Part shown: piece after piece, positions 20,001 to 31,550 of the stretch
Position numbering within the stretch: position 1 is the stretch's first letter
Layout: each line of letters begins with the position of its first letter
Source of the DNA: Brassica napus
Lineage: Eukaryota > Streptophyta > Magnoliopsida > Brassicales > Brassicaceae
DNA length: 64,000 nt
Reading direction: 5' to 3'
NCBI RefSeq assembly: GCF_020379485.1
Contig: NW_026014893.1
Location: 62,001 to 126,000, forward strand
Notes under the pieces: generated by a model
The model's database searches: none
What the model was told of the DNA's origin: nothing
The model's input: the letters and a program-made list of their open reading frames with translations, nothing else
Made by a program: the position numbers and the translations under genes

Positions 20001-21526
20001 AATGAGCATAAGTAATCAGAAACAGGAGCTAGTTCTTCAAGTAAATATAAATCTCCCTTGGTAACTCCTTTTCCAATCAATTGGCTGCTCTCAATATCCT
20101 GAAACTTCACATCATTAGGACTGAATATAACATTGCAATTAAGATCTGTAGTACACTTCTTTACAGATAATAGATTTGATGTGAAGTCAGGCATATAAAA
20201 TGCTTTAGAGTCTTTATCAAACAATTTTAGCTTGCCAATTCCTCTAATTGGGATTTTATCTCCATTTGCAATCATGACATGTCCATTTGTAGGTTCAATG
20301 TCTCTAATCAAACTAGTATCACTAATCATATGATGAGATGCTCCTGAATCAACTACCAATGGTTTAAACAGATTGTGTGCAATATGAGACTGTCCTAGTA
20401 TGCTAGTAGGTTTATAAGCAATGCTTGAATGATCAGGTTCTCTAGCAATACTACATGATTCATATAATGCACCAAAGGAGTAACCAAGAGTACCAAGTGT
20501 GTTACCTTAGGTACTGATGAGGGAGTCAAGGTCTGATCTCCTTAGGTACTCGTTCTCACGGTTGTTCTGAAGGCTTGGCTGAGGTGTGTAAGTCACCAGG
20601 GCCTTGCTATCTCCAGGCTCACGTGTCCCGCCCTCTCCAGCTTGGCCTGAGCTCCCAGCAACACTTGAACTTCCCGGCTCACTTCCAGCATACGAGACAT
20701 TGGCTCTCCCATCTTTCTCTCTTGAGAACTTGGCCAGCTTCAGATGAGGATGCAAGATCCAGCACTGGTTCTTCTTGTGACCTTGTCTCTTGCAATGATC
20801 ACAATTTCCCGTGAACGTCTTTGCATCATACTGGTTAGAGCTCGCACGGTTTGCTTGCGGAACTTCAGCTTGGTTTGCAAGTGTGATCTCTCCTTTCCCT
20901 CCAAAGAGACCGATAGAACCTTCCTCCTTCTGAACTTGTGCACACACTTCCTCAAGGTCAGGTAACTTCCCGGACCTCAGAATGTGTTTGATGAGGCTGT
21001 TGTAGCTTGGATTCAGCGTGAGCAGCAACCCAAACACCTTGTCCTGCTCGCGTCTCTCAGCCAGCTCATCTAGGTTGGTTGTGCCTGGCCTCAGCATCTC
21101 CAGTTCAGACCACAAGGCTCTGAACCTCCCAAGGTGCTTAGTAAACTCCATGTCCTCCTGTGTCAAGCTGTTGATAGCACGTTTCACTTCAAACACACGG
21201 CTCAAGTTTGAGATGTTACCATAAACCTTCTTTAGTGTGTCCCAAAGATCCTTTGCTGTCTCACAGTAGCTGTATGCCTCCAGGATAGACACTTCAAGAG
21301 ACCGTTGGAGTATGGACATCACCAGCTGATCATCTTGCTCCCACTTCTCTTCATCGCACTCGACAATCTCCTTGTCGCCTTCATAAGTAATGAGCTTTGG
21401 GGCTTCACTCTGTGTGATGTGTCCCCATAAACCCTTACTCCCCACTGCTGTCTTCACCAAACGAGACCACAAAAGGTAGTTACCCCCCTTGAGAGTAACC
21501 GGAACCACTGCCTTGTTGCTTTCCAT
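17072..21526 (-). pseudogene. D1 Gag-Pol polyprotein, one stop between gag and protease
   Basis: Starting at the ATG at 21526 (MESNKAVVPV), the frame runs to 17072 and is broken only by TAA at 20507-20509. Gag has the GGNYLLWSRLVKT region and knuckle CDHCKRQGHKKNQC (around 20765-20805). After the stop the same frame continues through GYSFGA to protease DSGASHHMIS, integrase (WHARLGHPH, CEACILGKHC, HSDVW, SDNGGEY, NGVAERKN), RT ([18 protein letters not shown]) and RNase H (YCDADWAGD, AEAEYRAM, HCDNQAA). All pol motifs seem intact. The stop lies in the linker between gag and protease. It could be a simple mutation or could permit gag excess by readthrough; the other families have no stop here, so mutation is likelier. 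Confidence 0.93.
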
Positions 21527-21602
21527 TTCAGAATCACCCGGATGAAAGCTAAGCGGCTGGTGTGTTCTTGAGTGTTCTAGTACTCAAACCCAGATTATGA
21601 TG

Positions 21603-21620
21603 AACCTGGCTCTGATACCA
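21603..21620 (-). promoter_or_regulatory. Primer-binding site of D1
   Basis: The minus strand reads TGGTATCAGAGCCAGGTT next to the LTR. The corresponding site is missing at the D0 junction (16310/16311). Confidence 0.95.
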
Positions 21621-21900
21621 TATAAGTTTTAGAGAATCTGAGTTTGATATAAGGAAAGAAAGAGATTAGAAAGAGTCTAGAGGTGATTTAGGACGAGTTT
21701 AGCTAAGAGTTTAGTGTATGATCATGATTGAGAGCCTTTGAGTCTAAGAGAGTGTTTTGGTGTCAAGAACTGTCTGATTATCATTAATGAAGAGTTTACA
21801 AATATATAGGAGAAGATACAAGGGTTTTCCTAAAGGTAAAGTAAGCAAAGCATGTGAAGTCAAGGAAGAGCTAGGCGCCGGTTTCAAACTAAGCCAATGG
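21621..21900 (-). repeat. 5' LTR of D1, first plus-strand part
   Basis: These 280 bp match 16311-16590. They end with AATGG (21896-21900), the left copy of the F target duplication. Confidence 0.93.
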
Positions 21901-22445
21901 TATCACTTTTAGTGATGTTAAGAGTAATCTGAGTGTTTAGAGAAGATTAGAATAAGTTTAGAGAAGATTAAAGTATGAAATGAGATTAAGAGTCTAAAGA
22001 GAAACTTTGAGAGAGACTAAAAGAGACTCATAACTTTCTTAATCTTATTAATGATGAGGTTACAATATATATAGAGAGATCAGATACAAGGGTTTCCATT
22101 TGATCACTATTCTAAGCATGTGGAGTCAAAGGGAAGAGGCTCCTCATTTCAAACTCAGCCAATGAGAGTGTGAACGTGTGTGAGGCATCTTGGACTGAGA
22201 TGCTTTGCCTTTCCAGCCTGTCACAGCCTGTCAAGGCTCTCCACCTTATCCACAACCTGATCCTAACCTCAGCGCACACTCCTCTCTTCCTGGTAAGTTT
22301 CCCTTTACCCATTTCACTCTCAAGTAACTCCTTTCACTAAGGTAACTTCCTTTTAACCCTTTTTACCACAGTAACTAATATTTACTGTGGTAACTTTCTC
22401 CACCCAAGTAACTTCAACACTCCATAACTACTCCTCATCTCAACA
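21901..22445 (-). repeat. 3' LTR of F
   Basis: It runs TATCAC to CTCAACA on the plus strand. U3 has TTACCACAGTAA (22363-22374) facing TTACTGTGGTAA (22382-22393), as in A. I found no CCGTAC cluster. The TATA box lies around 22075-22083 (minus). Confidence 0.95.
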
Positions 22446-22553
22446 CTCCCCCTCAAGCTTAGCTTTGTGAAAGTCTAAGCTTGGACAGCCATGAGATCTT
22501 CCTCATTAAAAACCTCACTAAGGAAAACCCATTGGGACAAAACCTTAATGAGG
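22446..22553 (-). promoter_or_regulatory. Polypurine tract and 3' hairpins of F
   Basis: The polypurine tract is at 22446-22453. The first hairpin is at 22454-22483, as in D1. The second pairs CCTCACTAAGG (22513-22523) with CCTTAATGAGG (22543-22553). A C:G pair of A is T:A here on both arms. Confidence 0.8.
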
Positions 22554-22585
22554 GAAAAAGAGTAAAGATCTCACAGCTAAGGGGA

Positions 22586-25500
22586 TCAGCTACTTCTCTT
22601 CCCAAGATCTATGAGTCCCAATCTGATGTGAATAGACTCCATAGTCTTTTGTCTCGCAGCCTTGGTGAATACATCAGCCAACTGATCTTCACTTCTAGTA
22701 TAGCAAGGCAAGATCACTCCTAGCACAATCATTTGTCTCAATTTGTGGCAATCAACCTCAATGTGCTTGGTTCTCTCATGGAACACCGAGTTGGATGCAA
22801 TGTGAATGGCAGCCTGATTGTCACAATGCATTGTCGTTGGAGTGGCTTGATCAATCTCCAAGTGCTTCAAGATGCCTTTGATCCACACCAAGTCGTTTGT
22901 AAGCTTCAGCATGGCTCTATACTCAGCTTCAGCACTTGAACATGATACCACCTTCTGCTTCTTGCTCTTCCAAGTCACCAAGTTGCCTCCAATGAATGTG
23001 CAATAGCCGGTAGTTGATCTCCTATCAGCTCTATCTCCTGCCCAATCAGCATCACAATACCCCACCACTTCTGTGCTTCCATTGCATCCCATCCAAACCC
23101 CTTGATCCGGCGAGCCATTTAGATACATCAGCAGCCTCTCCACCATACGCCAATGATGTTCCTTGGGAAGCTGCATGTGTTGACTCACCTGATTCACAGC
23201 AAAACATATATCAGACCCTGTCATGGTTAGATAAATCAATTTGCCAACAAGTGTTCTGTAGAGTTTAGGATCATGAAATGGCTTGCTGTCTTCAATCTCC
23301 CCCTCTCTTGGTACTTTGTAGCCATCCTCCATTGGCATCCTTGTTGTCTTGCCTCCATAAGCACCTGCACCTTTCAAAAGATCAAGTGTATACTTTCTTT
23401 GGGACATGAACAAACCTTCCTTGGATCTACAAATCTCAATTCCAAGAAAGTATTTCATCTCTCCCAAGTCTTTGATTTCAAACATAGACTTTAGAAACTC
23501 CTTGGTTGCTTTGATACCTTCCTTATCACTCCTATGATAATGATATCATCCACATACACAAGGAGAGCAACCATACCTGAGGGTGTCGTGAGTGTAAAGA
23601 GAGTGTGATCCAATTCTGACTTCTTGAAGCCTCGGCCATTCAGAGTTGTGCTCAACTTGTTATACCAAGCTCTTGGTGATTGCTTCAACCCATAAATGGC
23701 GTTCTTTAGCCTCAGTACATTCCCTTTCTTCACTAGATGTTCCAGACCTGGTGGAGGATACATATAGACTTCATCCTCAAGTTCTACTTGTAGAAATGCA
23801 TTCTTTACATCCATTTGCCACAATCCCCATCCAAGGTTCACAGCCAAGCTTAAAACAATCCTAATGGTGTGTAGCTTGGCTACTGGTGCAAATGTCTCAA
23901 TGTAATCCTCTCCATATGTCTGAGTAAACCCTCTTGCTACTAGTCTAGTCTTCTTCCTCTCAATCGACCCATCAGCCTTGTACTTGATTGTAAAGATCCA
24001 TCTACTAGACACAGCTTTCTTCCCTTTTGGTAGTTCACTCTCATACCATGTATCATTCTTTATCATAGCTCCTGCCTCAGCTCCTACTGATTCCTTGCAC
24101 TCCTTATCCTTCATTGCCTCTTCATAGCTTCTTGGAATGTGATTCTCATCCAAGTTTACCATGAATGCGCAATGTGCTTCTGGATATTGAACAAAAGAAC
24201 ACACGGCCTGAGTAGGATGCTCCACAGCTTGGGCATTGTAGTACACTCTTGTGTTTACCCAACTGGAAGGATCCTTTCTCAGCCTTGTACTTCTTCTCAA
24301 CATTGGCCCTTCTTGTGCCATCTCTTGTTCTTCTTCTTGTGGCAACACACTTGTTTCAGATCTTTCTTCTCCTAGCTGACTTGCTTCAGCTCCTTCTTCC
24401 CTTAGCTGACTATCTTCAGCTTCTTCTTGTTGATCATTTGATTCCACAGCTTGATCATGAGACCCAGAACTCTCTTCTCTACTTGTCTCTTCACTATTTG
24501 GATTTCTTGTTTCATTCCCCCCTTCATGCTCAAGGTTGGAAGTCTGATGATCCGGTGCTGGAGTCGTGCTTCTCCCCCCCTGATGTCCTTGATTCATGTT
24601 GATTCCAAGCCCTTCTAGGATCATCCTCAAGGTTCAGCTCTATCAGATGTAAGATCCTTCAAATCTTCTTGAATCTGCTCCTCATAATATCCTTTTTCTT
24701 CAACAAACTTCACTGCTCTAGATACTAACACTCTCCTTGTGTTAGGATCATAGCACTTGTATCCTTTCTGACTTGATGAGTATCCAATGAACTTTGCCTT
24801 TGAACTCTTAGCTTCTAGCTTGTTTCTTATCTCTCCAGGCACCATCACAAAACACAAGCATCCAAAGATCTTCATATGCTCGAGTGAAGGCTTGTACTGA
24901 TTTAGTACCTCAAATGGTGATTGTCCTTGAAGGATCAGAGTTGGTGTCCTGTTGATGAGATAACAAGCCGTACCAACTGCATCACTCCAAAACTTCTTAG
25001 GCACATTGGATTGAAACATCATGGACCTGGCTACTTCCATCAAGTGCCTGTTCTTCCTTTCAGCTACACCATTCTGTTGTGGTGTATAGGGACAGCTTGT
25101 CTGATGAAGTATTCCATGCTGAGATAGGTGTAGCTTGAATGCTTGTCCTATGTACTCTCCTCCATTATCTGACCTAAAATCTTTATCTTGGCATTGTAAT
25201 GGTTAGTTACATAGGATTGAAAGTTTTTAAATGCATCAAGTACCCTATCTTTGGTTGGAATTAAGGTTAACCAGGTGTATTTGGATTTTTCATCAATGAA
25301 AGTTACATAATACTTATGGTTTTCTCTAGATAAGCAAGGTGCAGTCCAAACATCAGAATGAATAAGATCGAAACACTTTTCATAAACAGTAGTAGACTTG
25401 GTAAAGACAGTTCTACAATGCTTGCCTAAAATGCAAGCTTCACACTCATTATTCTCAAAGGAAACACCTGGCAACATCAGTTTTAAAGCCTTATTATGAG

Positions 25501-27157
25501 GGTGTCCTAATCTAGCATGCCACAATGCATTTTTACTTAAACTAGAACCAGAAACAGAAGTAAACGAGCAGCTATAACTAGAAACAGGAGCAAGATCTTC
25601 AAGCAAATATAGTTCTCCTTTAGTTACTCCCTTTCCAATCATCTTGCTGCTTTTAATATCCTGAAACTTCACATCATTAGGACTGAATATAACATTGCAT
25701 TGGAGATCAGTAGCACACTTCTTAACAGATAGTAAATTTGAAGTGAATTCAGGCATGTAAAAGGCTTTCGTTTCCTTATTAAACAGTTTAAGACTTCCTA
25801 TGCCTCTAATTGGTATTCTATCTCCATTAGCTATCATCACATTTCCCTTCATTGGTACAATGTTCTTAATCAAGCTAGTATCACTTATCATGTGATGGGA
25901 TACACCAGAGTCAACTATTAATGGCTTAATGCTATGATTACTGGCCATGTGCGCAAGGATACTAGATGGTTTGAATGCAAGATCATTTCTAGCAAGGTTT
26001 GCAATCCTAGATTGATTTACCATGTCTATCAAGCTCGCATGCATCCTATCAGTTCTAGTTAGATCCTCATGGTTCTCTATAGCCCTAGCACCAAAAGAGT
26101 ACCCAAAGGTGTTACCATTCTCCTTGAATATCTTGATGAGGGCATCAAGATCAGACCTCCTTAGATACTCCTGATCATTGTTCCCACGGTTGCTTGGTGC
26201 TCCAGTGTAGGCTACAAGAGACTTCCCATCACCTCCTTCACGCCCATATATCTCCTTTCCTTTGCTTGTACCAGCTCCACTCGTTCCATCTGATGCATTA
26301 GCCCTTGCCTCACGGTCCTTCATGAACTTTGCCGGTTTGAGGTGTGGGTGAAGGATCCAGCATTGACTCTTCTTGTGGCCATACTTCTTGCAGTGATCAC
26401 AGTTCCCATTGAACCTCCTCTCCTCAAACTTCCCATGCGCAGCAGCCTTGTTTGCTTGTGGAGCTTCACTCCCCTCCTCTTGAGTTGCTCGGCTTGCAAG
26501 GGAAAGGTCTCCTTTCTTGGCAAACAACCCAATGGAGCCTTGCTCCTTCTGAATCCGCGCACACACATCCTCAAGGTCAGGTAGAGTGTCTTCTCTAAGT
26601 AGGTGTTGGATGAGACCATTATACGCCGGGTTTAGGGTGAGGAGTAGGCCAAAGACCTTGTCTTGCTCTCTTCTCTTGTTGAGCTCATCCGCATCTGTAG
26701 TGCTTGGCCTTAACATCTCCATCTCAGACCATAGTGATCTGAATCTCCCAAGGTGCTTAGTGAACTCCATATCCTCTTGTACCTGGTTGTTGATTGCTTG
26801 CTTCACCTCAAACACCCTGCTCAAGTTTGATGTATTCCCATACACCTTCTTCAGTGTGTCCCACAGCTCCTTAGCAGACTCACAGTAGCTATAGGCATCT
26901 AAGATTGCTGGCTCAAGAGATGCGTGAAGCACTGACATCACCAGCATGTCCTCTTGATACCACTTCTCAGCCGCGTTGCTTGCAGCCTCACCATCATCCT
27001 CTCCTTGAGTGATGAGTTTTGGAGCTTCTCCGGGTGTGATATGCTTCCACAACCCTTTGCTTCCCACCGTGGTTCTCACCATCCTTGACCACACCAAGTA
27101 GTTGTTTCCCTTGAAACACACAGCTACCTTCATGTTCATGTTCATCCCTCTCTCCAT
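22586..27157 (-). pseudogene. F Gag-Pol polyprotein with three frameshifts
   Basis: The ATG at 27157 opens gag (FKGNNYLVWSRMVRT; knuckle CDHCKKYGHKKSQC), protease and integrase. Protease reads DSGVSHH instead of DSGASHH. Apparent one-base losses shift the frame near 25180 (before the second integrase acidic residue), near 24630 (linker) and near 23525 (just after YVDDII in RT). Other changes at conserved places include LQVELED for LQGELED, RLKNAIYG for RLKKAIYG and TGSDICF for TRPDICF. The RNase H motifs YCDADWAGD, AEAEYRAM and HCDNQAA remain. It is clearly inactive as a protein source. Confidence 0.93.
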
Positions 27158-27387
27158 GTTGAATGATGAACTCTCTAAGCTTCAGAAACTTTATCTTGAG
27201 TTGGATGACTTGTAGAAACCTTCACAGCCTCGATCTTCAACCCACACAGCTTCAGATGACACACCACAACCAGTCTTGAACTTGAAAAGTACCCAGAAAC
27301 TCTCAAACACACAAGAACACACAAGAGTTTCTTCAAAGCTTCAACCTTGAAACTTCAAAGAATCTCACACGACCTCAGGCTCTCACT

Positions 27388-27405
27388 AACCTGGCTCTGA
27401 TACCA
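27388..27405 (-). promoter_or_regulatory. Primer-binding site of F
   Basis: The minus strand reads TGGTATCAGAGCCAGGTT beside the 5' LTR. Confidence 0.95.
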
Positions 27406-27950
27406 TATCACTTTTAGTGATGTTAAGAGTAATCTGAGTGTTTAGAGAAGATTAGAATAAGTTTAGAGAAGATTAAAGTATGAAATGAGATTAAGAGTCT
27501 AAAGAGAAACTTTGAGAGAGACTAAAAGAGACTGATACCTTTCTTAATCTTATTAATGATGAGGTTACAATATACATAGAGAGATCAGATACAAGGGTTT
27601 CCATTTGATCACTATTCTAAGCATGTGGAGTCAAAGGGAAGAGGCTCCTCATTTCAAACTCAGCCAATGAGAGTGTGATCGTGTGTGAGGCATCTTGGAC
27701 TGAGATGCTTTGCCTTTCCAGCCTGTCACAGCCTGTCAAGGCTCTCCACCTTATCCACAACCTGATCCTAACCTCAGCGCACACTCCTCTCTTCCTGGTA
27801 AGTTTCCCTTTACCCATTTCACTCTCAAGTAACTCCTTTCACTAAGGTAACTTCCTTTTAACCCTTTTTACCACAGTAACTAATATTTACTGTGGTAACT
27901 TTCTCCACCCAAGTAACTTCAACACTCCATAACTACTCCTCATCTCAACA
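27406..27950 (-). repeat. 5' LTR of F
   Basis: 545 bp, the same length as the left LTR, followed by AATGG at 27951-27955. Confidence 0.95.
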
Positions 27951-27955
27951 AATGG

Positions 27956-28296
27956 GAGACTCCACATGTGTGGGATGAATGGATAAGGTTGCTTTCCCTT
28001 TCCAGCTGCATACAGCCTGTCAAGCCGCGGCCTTATCCTTCTCTCAACGGTCTGATCAAGTGCTGGTAACTCTCCATAGTTACCATCACCCTTTTCACAA
28101 GTAACCATCCTGAATAGTGAAGAGTGTTACCCAAGACTTGTACGGCCACTCCTCATGTACGGCCTGTACGGATTGTACGGACTAAGCCTCCTCAATCCCT
28201 TTCTTCCTAATGCTTCACCACTTCATACCCTCTCCTCACATACATTACTCAACACTTCATCTCATGATCTCATCTCAAAGTGATCTCATCTCAACA
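27956..28296 (-). repeat. 5' LTR of D1, second plus-strand part
   Basis: These 341 bp complete the LTR interrupted at 21900 (280 + 341 = 621). GTACGG motifs are present around 28139-28180. The following base starts gag fragment G. Confidence 0.93.
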
Positions 28297-29051
28297 GAAG
28301 CATATCCCATCTGGTGAGGCTCCAATGGCGATTACTCAAGAGGGTGACAAGGAGAGCCCCGCGGAGAGTGTTGTAGAGAAGTGGCAACAAGAAGACATGA
28401 TGGTGATGTCAGTCCTTCATGCTTCTTTGGAGCCGGCTATCTTAGATGCTTATAGCTACTGTGAGACAGCCAAGGAGCTGTGGGATACTCTGAAGAAAGT
28501 GTATGGAAACACTTCCAACCTGAACCGAGTGTTTGAAGTCAAGAAGGCAATCAATGGGTTAACTCAAGATGACATGGAGTTCACTAAGCACTTGGGGAGG
28601 TTCAGGTCTCTTTGGTCTGAGTTGGAGATGCTGAGGCCAAGCACGGTTGATCCAGAACTTCTAAATGAGAGGCGTGAGCAGGATAAGGTCTTTGGGTTGC
28701 TGCTCACACTGAATGCGAGTTACAATGGTCTCATCCAGCACATGCTAAGGTCCGAGAAGCTACCTGATCTTGAGGATGTGTGTGCTCAGATACAGAAGGA
28801 GCAGGGCTCAATGGGTTTGTTTGGAGGCAAGGGAGACTTATCTCTAGCAAATGCTGCGCAATCTGACCGAGAAGAGACTCCACAAGCCAACAAAGCTGGT
28901 TACAACAAGTATGAGGATAGGAAGTTCAATGGGAATTGTGATCATTGCAAGAAGCATGGACACAAGAAGAGTCAGTGCTGGATACTCCATCCCCACTTGA
29001 AGCCGGCTAAGTTCATGAAGGAGAGAGAGGCAAGAGCTCACATGACTGAAG
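28297..29051 (+). pseudogene. G: gag fragment of a plus-strand copia element
   Basis: It begins inside gag at KHIPSGEAP (a D1 LTR replaces everything upstream) and stays open through AYSYCETAKELWDTL, RREQDKVFGLLLTL and the knuckle CDHCKKHGHKKSQC to HMTE at 29051, where J is inserted. It is about 250 codons with no internal stop. The start and everything from protease onward are missing. Any ATG upstream at 28280 lies in the D1 LTR and is not its true start. Confidence 0.9.
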
Positions 29052-29624
29052 TATCACTTTTAGTAATGTTTAGAGTAATCTGAGTGTTTAGAGAAGAATA
29101 GAATCGATTTAGAGAAGATTAGAGTATGAAATGAGATTATGAGTCTAATATTGAACCATTGAGATTAAAGACTAAGAGAAAGACTCAAAACTTGCTTAAT
29201 CTTATTAATGAGTGAGGTTACATATTTATAAGAGAGACACAAAGGTTTACAAGAAGGGAAATGGGCACTATTGAACCGTGTGGAGTCAAGGGGCGCCTTT
29301 TGAATGATTGGTTAGGATGGCTCACATGCTTTGGCTCTTTACAGCCTGTTCCAGCCTGGCACGCTCTTGCCTTATCCTCTCAACGGTCTGATCCAACTCC
29401 CTAAGCTACCCAAGTCACTCCTCCTTAGTTACCGTCTCACTTGGATAGGGTATGGTAAGTTTTGGTTGAGGTTTGGATGGTATGGCTTGTACGGCCTTGT
29501 ACGGCCTTGTACGGCCTTGTACGGCCAGCCGTACCATACTCTCCCAAACTTCCCTAAGTACTTCATCTCCTCTTCTCTTCAACTCCTTATCTCTTCATAT
29601 CCATATACTCAGCTCATCTCAACA
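29052..29624 (-). repeat. 3' LTR of J
   Basis: It runs TATCAC to CTCAACA on the plus strand, with TG...TA termini in element sense. TATAAAT is at 29224-29230 (minus). It sits in the gag of G. Confidence 0.9.
29489..29534 (-). promoter_or_regulatory. 10-bp phased GTACGG array in J LTR
   Basis: GTACGG starts at 29489, 29499, 29509 and 29519, exactly 10 bp apart, followed by CCGTAC at 29529-29534. Sites one helical turn apart face the same side of DNA. The motif fits SBP-box factors; binding is inferred. Confidence 0.5.
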
Positions 29625-29746
29625 CTCCCCCTCAAGCTTAGCTTTGTGAAAGCCTAAGCTTGGACAGCCATGAGATCTTCCTCATTAAAAACCTCACTAA
29701 GGAAAACCCATTGGGACAAAACCTTAATGAGGGAAAAAGAGTAAAG

Positions 29747-29844
29747 TGTTGAGATGAGGAAGCCATTATGTGAAAGAAAAGAGGAGTTGGGCAAGTAATG
29801 TGAAAGGGAAGAACGGTACGGCCTAAGTACGGACGGTACGGATC
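29747..29844 (+). mobile_element. H-type LTR start fragment
   Basis: This begins TGTTGAGATGAGG and matches the reverse complement of about 45091-45188, the U3 end of the H LTR, including three CCGTAC-type sites. It starts exactly at the LTR end, so it marks an insertion into the J 3' region, and is cut after 98 bp. Confidence 0.85.
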
Positions 29845-29918
29845 CTAATGCTTCACTACTTCTTACCTTCTCCTCACATACATTACTCAACACTTCATCT
29901 CATGATCTCATCTCAACA
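29845..29918 (-). mobile_element. D-type LTR end fragment at satellite border
   Basis: It is similar to about 28208-28296 of the D1 LTR, with a short internal deletion, ending CTCAACA directly against satellite. It is the right-hand end of some D-family insertion in the array. The join to the preceding H-type piece has a 2-base overlap (TC). Confidence 0.8.
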
Positions 29919-31190
29919 GGATAGCTTCTACATCCTAACTCCTATGAGATTTATTCCACTTCCTAATGATTCTCCACTACTTTATGTATCAAAATCAAGC
30001 TTCTTACATCGCGATTCATCCTGGTTCGATTAGGATGACAAAGAAGTTGTCATATTCCCAAACAGGAAAACTGGGATCACCTGATTTGAAAGTGGGATAG
30101 CTTCTTCATCCTAACTCCTATGAGATTTATTCCACTTCCTAATGATTCTCCACTACTTTATGTATCAAAATCAAGCTTTTTACATCACGAATCTTCCTGG
30201 TTTGATTAGAATGACAAAGAAGTTATCATATTCCTAAACAGGAAAACTAGGATCACCTGATTTGAAAGTGGGATAGCTTCTTCATCCTAACTCCTATGAG
30301 ATTTAATAAACTTCTTGGTGATTCTCCACTACTTTATGTATCAAAATCAAGCTTCTTACATCGCGATTAGTCCTTGTTTGATTAGAATGACAAAGAAGTT
30401 GTCATATTCCCAAACAGGAAAACTGGGATCACCTGATTTGAAAGTGGGATAGCTTCTTCATCCTAACTCCTATGAGATTTATTCCACTTCCTAAGGATTC
30501 TCCACCACTTTATGTATCAAAATCAAGCTTCTTACATCGCGATTCTTCCTTGTTTGATTAGAATGACAAAGAAGTTGTCATATTCCCAAACAGGAAAACT
30601 GGGATCACCTGATTTGAAAGTGGGATAGCTTCATCATCCTAACTCCTATGAGATTTATTCAACTTCCTGGTGATTCTCCAGTACTTTATGTATCAAAATC
30701 AAGCTTCTTATCTCGCAATTCATCTTGGTTTGATTACAATGACAAAGAAGTTGTCATATTCCCAGACAGGAAAACTGGGATCACCTGATTTGAAAGTGGG
30801 ATAGCTTCTACATCCTAACTCCTATGAGATTTATTCCACTTCCTAATGATTCTCCACCACTTTATGTATCAAAATCAAGCTTCTTACATCGCGATTCTTC
30901 CTGGTTTGATTAGAATGACAAAGAAGTTGTCATATTCCCAAGCAGGAAAACTGGGATCACTTGATTTGAAAGTGTGATAGCTTCTTCATCCTAACTCCTA
31001 TGAGATTTATTCAACTTCCTGGTGATTCTCCAGTAGTTTATGTATCAAAATCAGGCTTCTTACATCGCGATTCTTCCTGGTTTGATTAGAATGACAAAGA
31101 AGTTGTCATATTCCCAAACAGGAAAACTGGGATCACCTGATTTGAAAGTGTGATAGCTTCTTCATCCTAACTCCTATGAGATTTATTCAA
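29919..31190 (+). repeat. 176-bp centromere-type satellite, block 2
   Basis: About 7.2 monomers in the same orientation as block 1. The first begins at monomer position 59 (GGATAGCTTC) and the last stops at about position 98, against the truncated LTR of element I. One unit (near 30300) carries the TAATAAACTTCTTGG variant, also seen in block 3. Confidence 0.93.
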
Positions 31191-31447
31191 AGATCCGAAA
31201 AGCGTGTGGCTTCTCCTAATGGCTCAGTTTGAATTAAAGTAAACCTTATCCTTGACTTCACATGCTTATGCTTTCTGAAAACCCTTATGTCTCTACCTAT
31301 ATATTGTAAACTCTGTCTTGATTAATAAAATATACGAGTTTATGAGTCTCTCTCTCTAGTTCATCATGATAATCTCATACACTTTCTCTTAAACACCCTG
31401 AATCTCTCTTAAACTTCTCAATACCTTTCTTATTCTCTAAAATCATA
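31191..31447 (+). repeat. 5' LTR of I, truncated
   Basis: It aligns with about 57518-57773 of the 3' LTR. The missing first ~306 bp include the CCGTAC cluster, so this LTR has lost its putative enhancer but keeps the TATA region. Confidence 0.9.
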
Positions 31448-31464
31448 TGTATCAGAGCCAGGTT
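31448..31464 (+). promoter_or_regulatory. Primer-binding site of I with one base lost
   Basis: It reads TGTATCAGAGCCAGG where the other elements have TGGTATCAGAGCCAGG. A single G is missing near the primer 3' end, which would weaken tRNA priming. Confidence 0.85.
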
Positions 31465-31550
31465 GGCTGTGGTATTGAGATCTTGTGTTCTTCAGCTTCA
31501 GATACACGTTCTTTCTTGTGAGATTCTAAACAAAGTTCAAGCAAATCAAG

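Larger units (their letters stand above)
21901..27950 (-). mobile_element. Ty1/copia element F, complete with target duplication
   Basis: A 6050-bp insertion in the D1 5' LTR with two 545-bp LTRs (21901-22445, 27406-27950) and perfect AATGG duplications (21896-21900, 27951-27955). LTR differences are about five by eye. The flush duplications prove TG...TA termini. The polyprotein carries three frameshifts. Confidence 0.96.
16311..28296 (-). mobile_element. Ty1/copia element D1, interrupted by F
   Basis: It has a 3' LTR at 16311-16931, an internal region at 16932-21620 and a 5' LTR in two parts (21621-21900, 27956-28296) around element F. Both LTRs are 621 bp, with about seven differences by eye. 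The flanks do not form a target duplication: ACTCA on the left, GAAGC on the right. That fits recombination between copies or a tandem arrangement with D0. It is nearly intact, its only lesion seen in coding sequence being one stop codon. Confidence 0.93.
29052..29746 (-). mobile_element. J: 3' end of a copia element (LTR, PPT, 3' UTR only)
   Basis: A 573-bp 3' LTR (29052-29624) is followed by the polypurine tract, the CAAGCTTAGCTTT hairpin and the CCTCACTAAGG/CCTTAATGAGG stem. It then stops at 29746 where an H-type LTR begins. Its LTR resembles F at the 3' end (TATCACTTTTAG) but has its own U3. No coding sequence is left. Confidence 0.88.

Noticed and set aside
28280..28296. ATG at 28280 as the start of gag fragment G
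   Set aside because: It lies in the D1 LTR. The homology to gag begins only at 28297.
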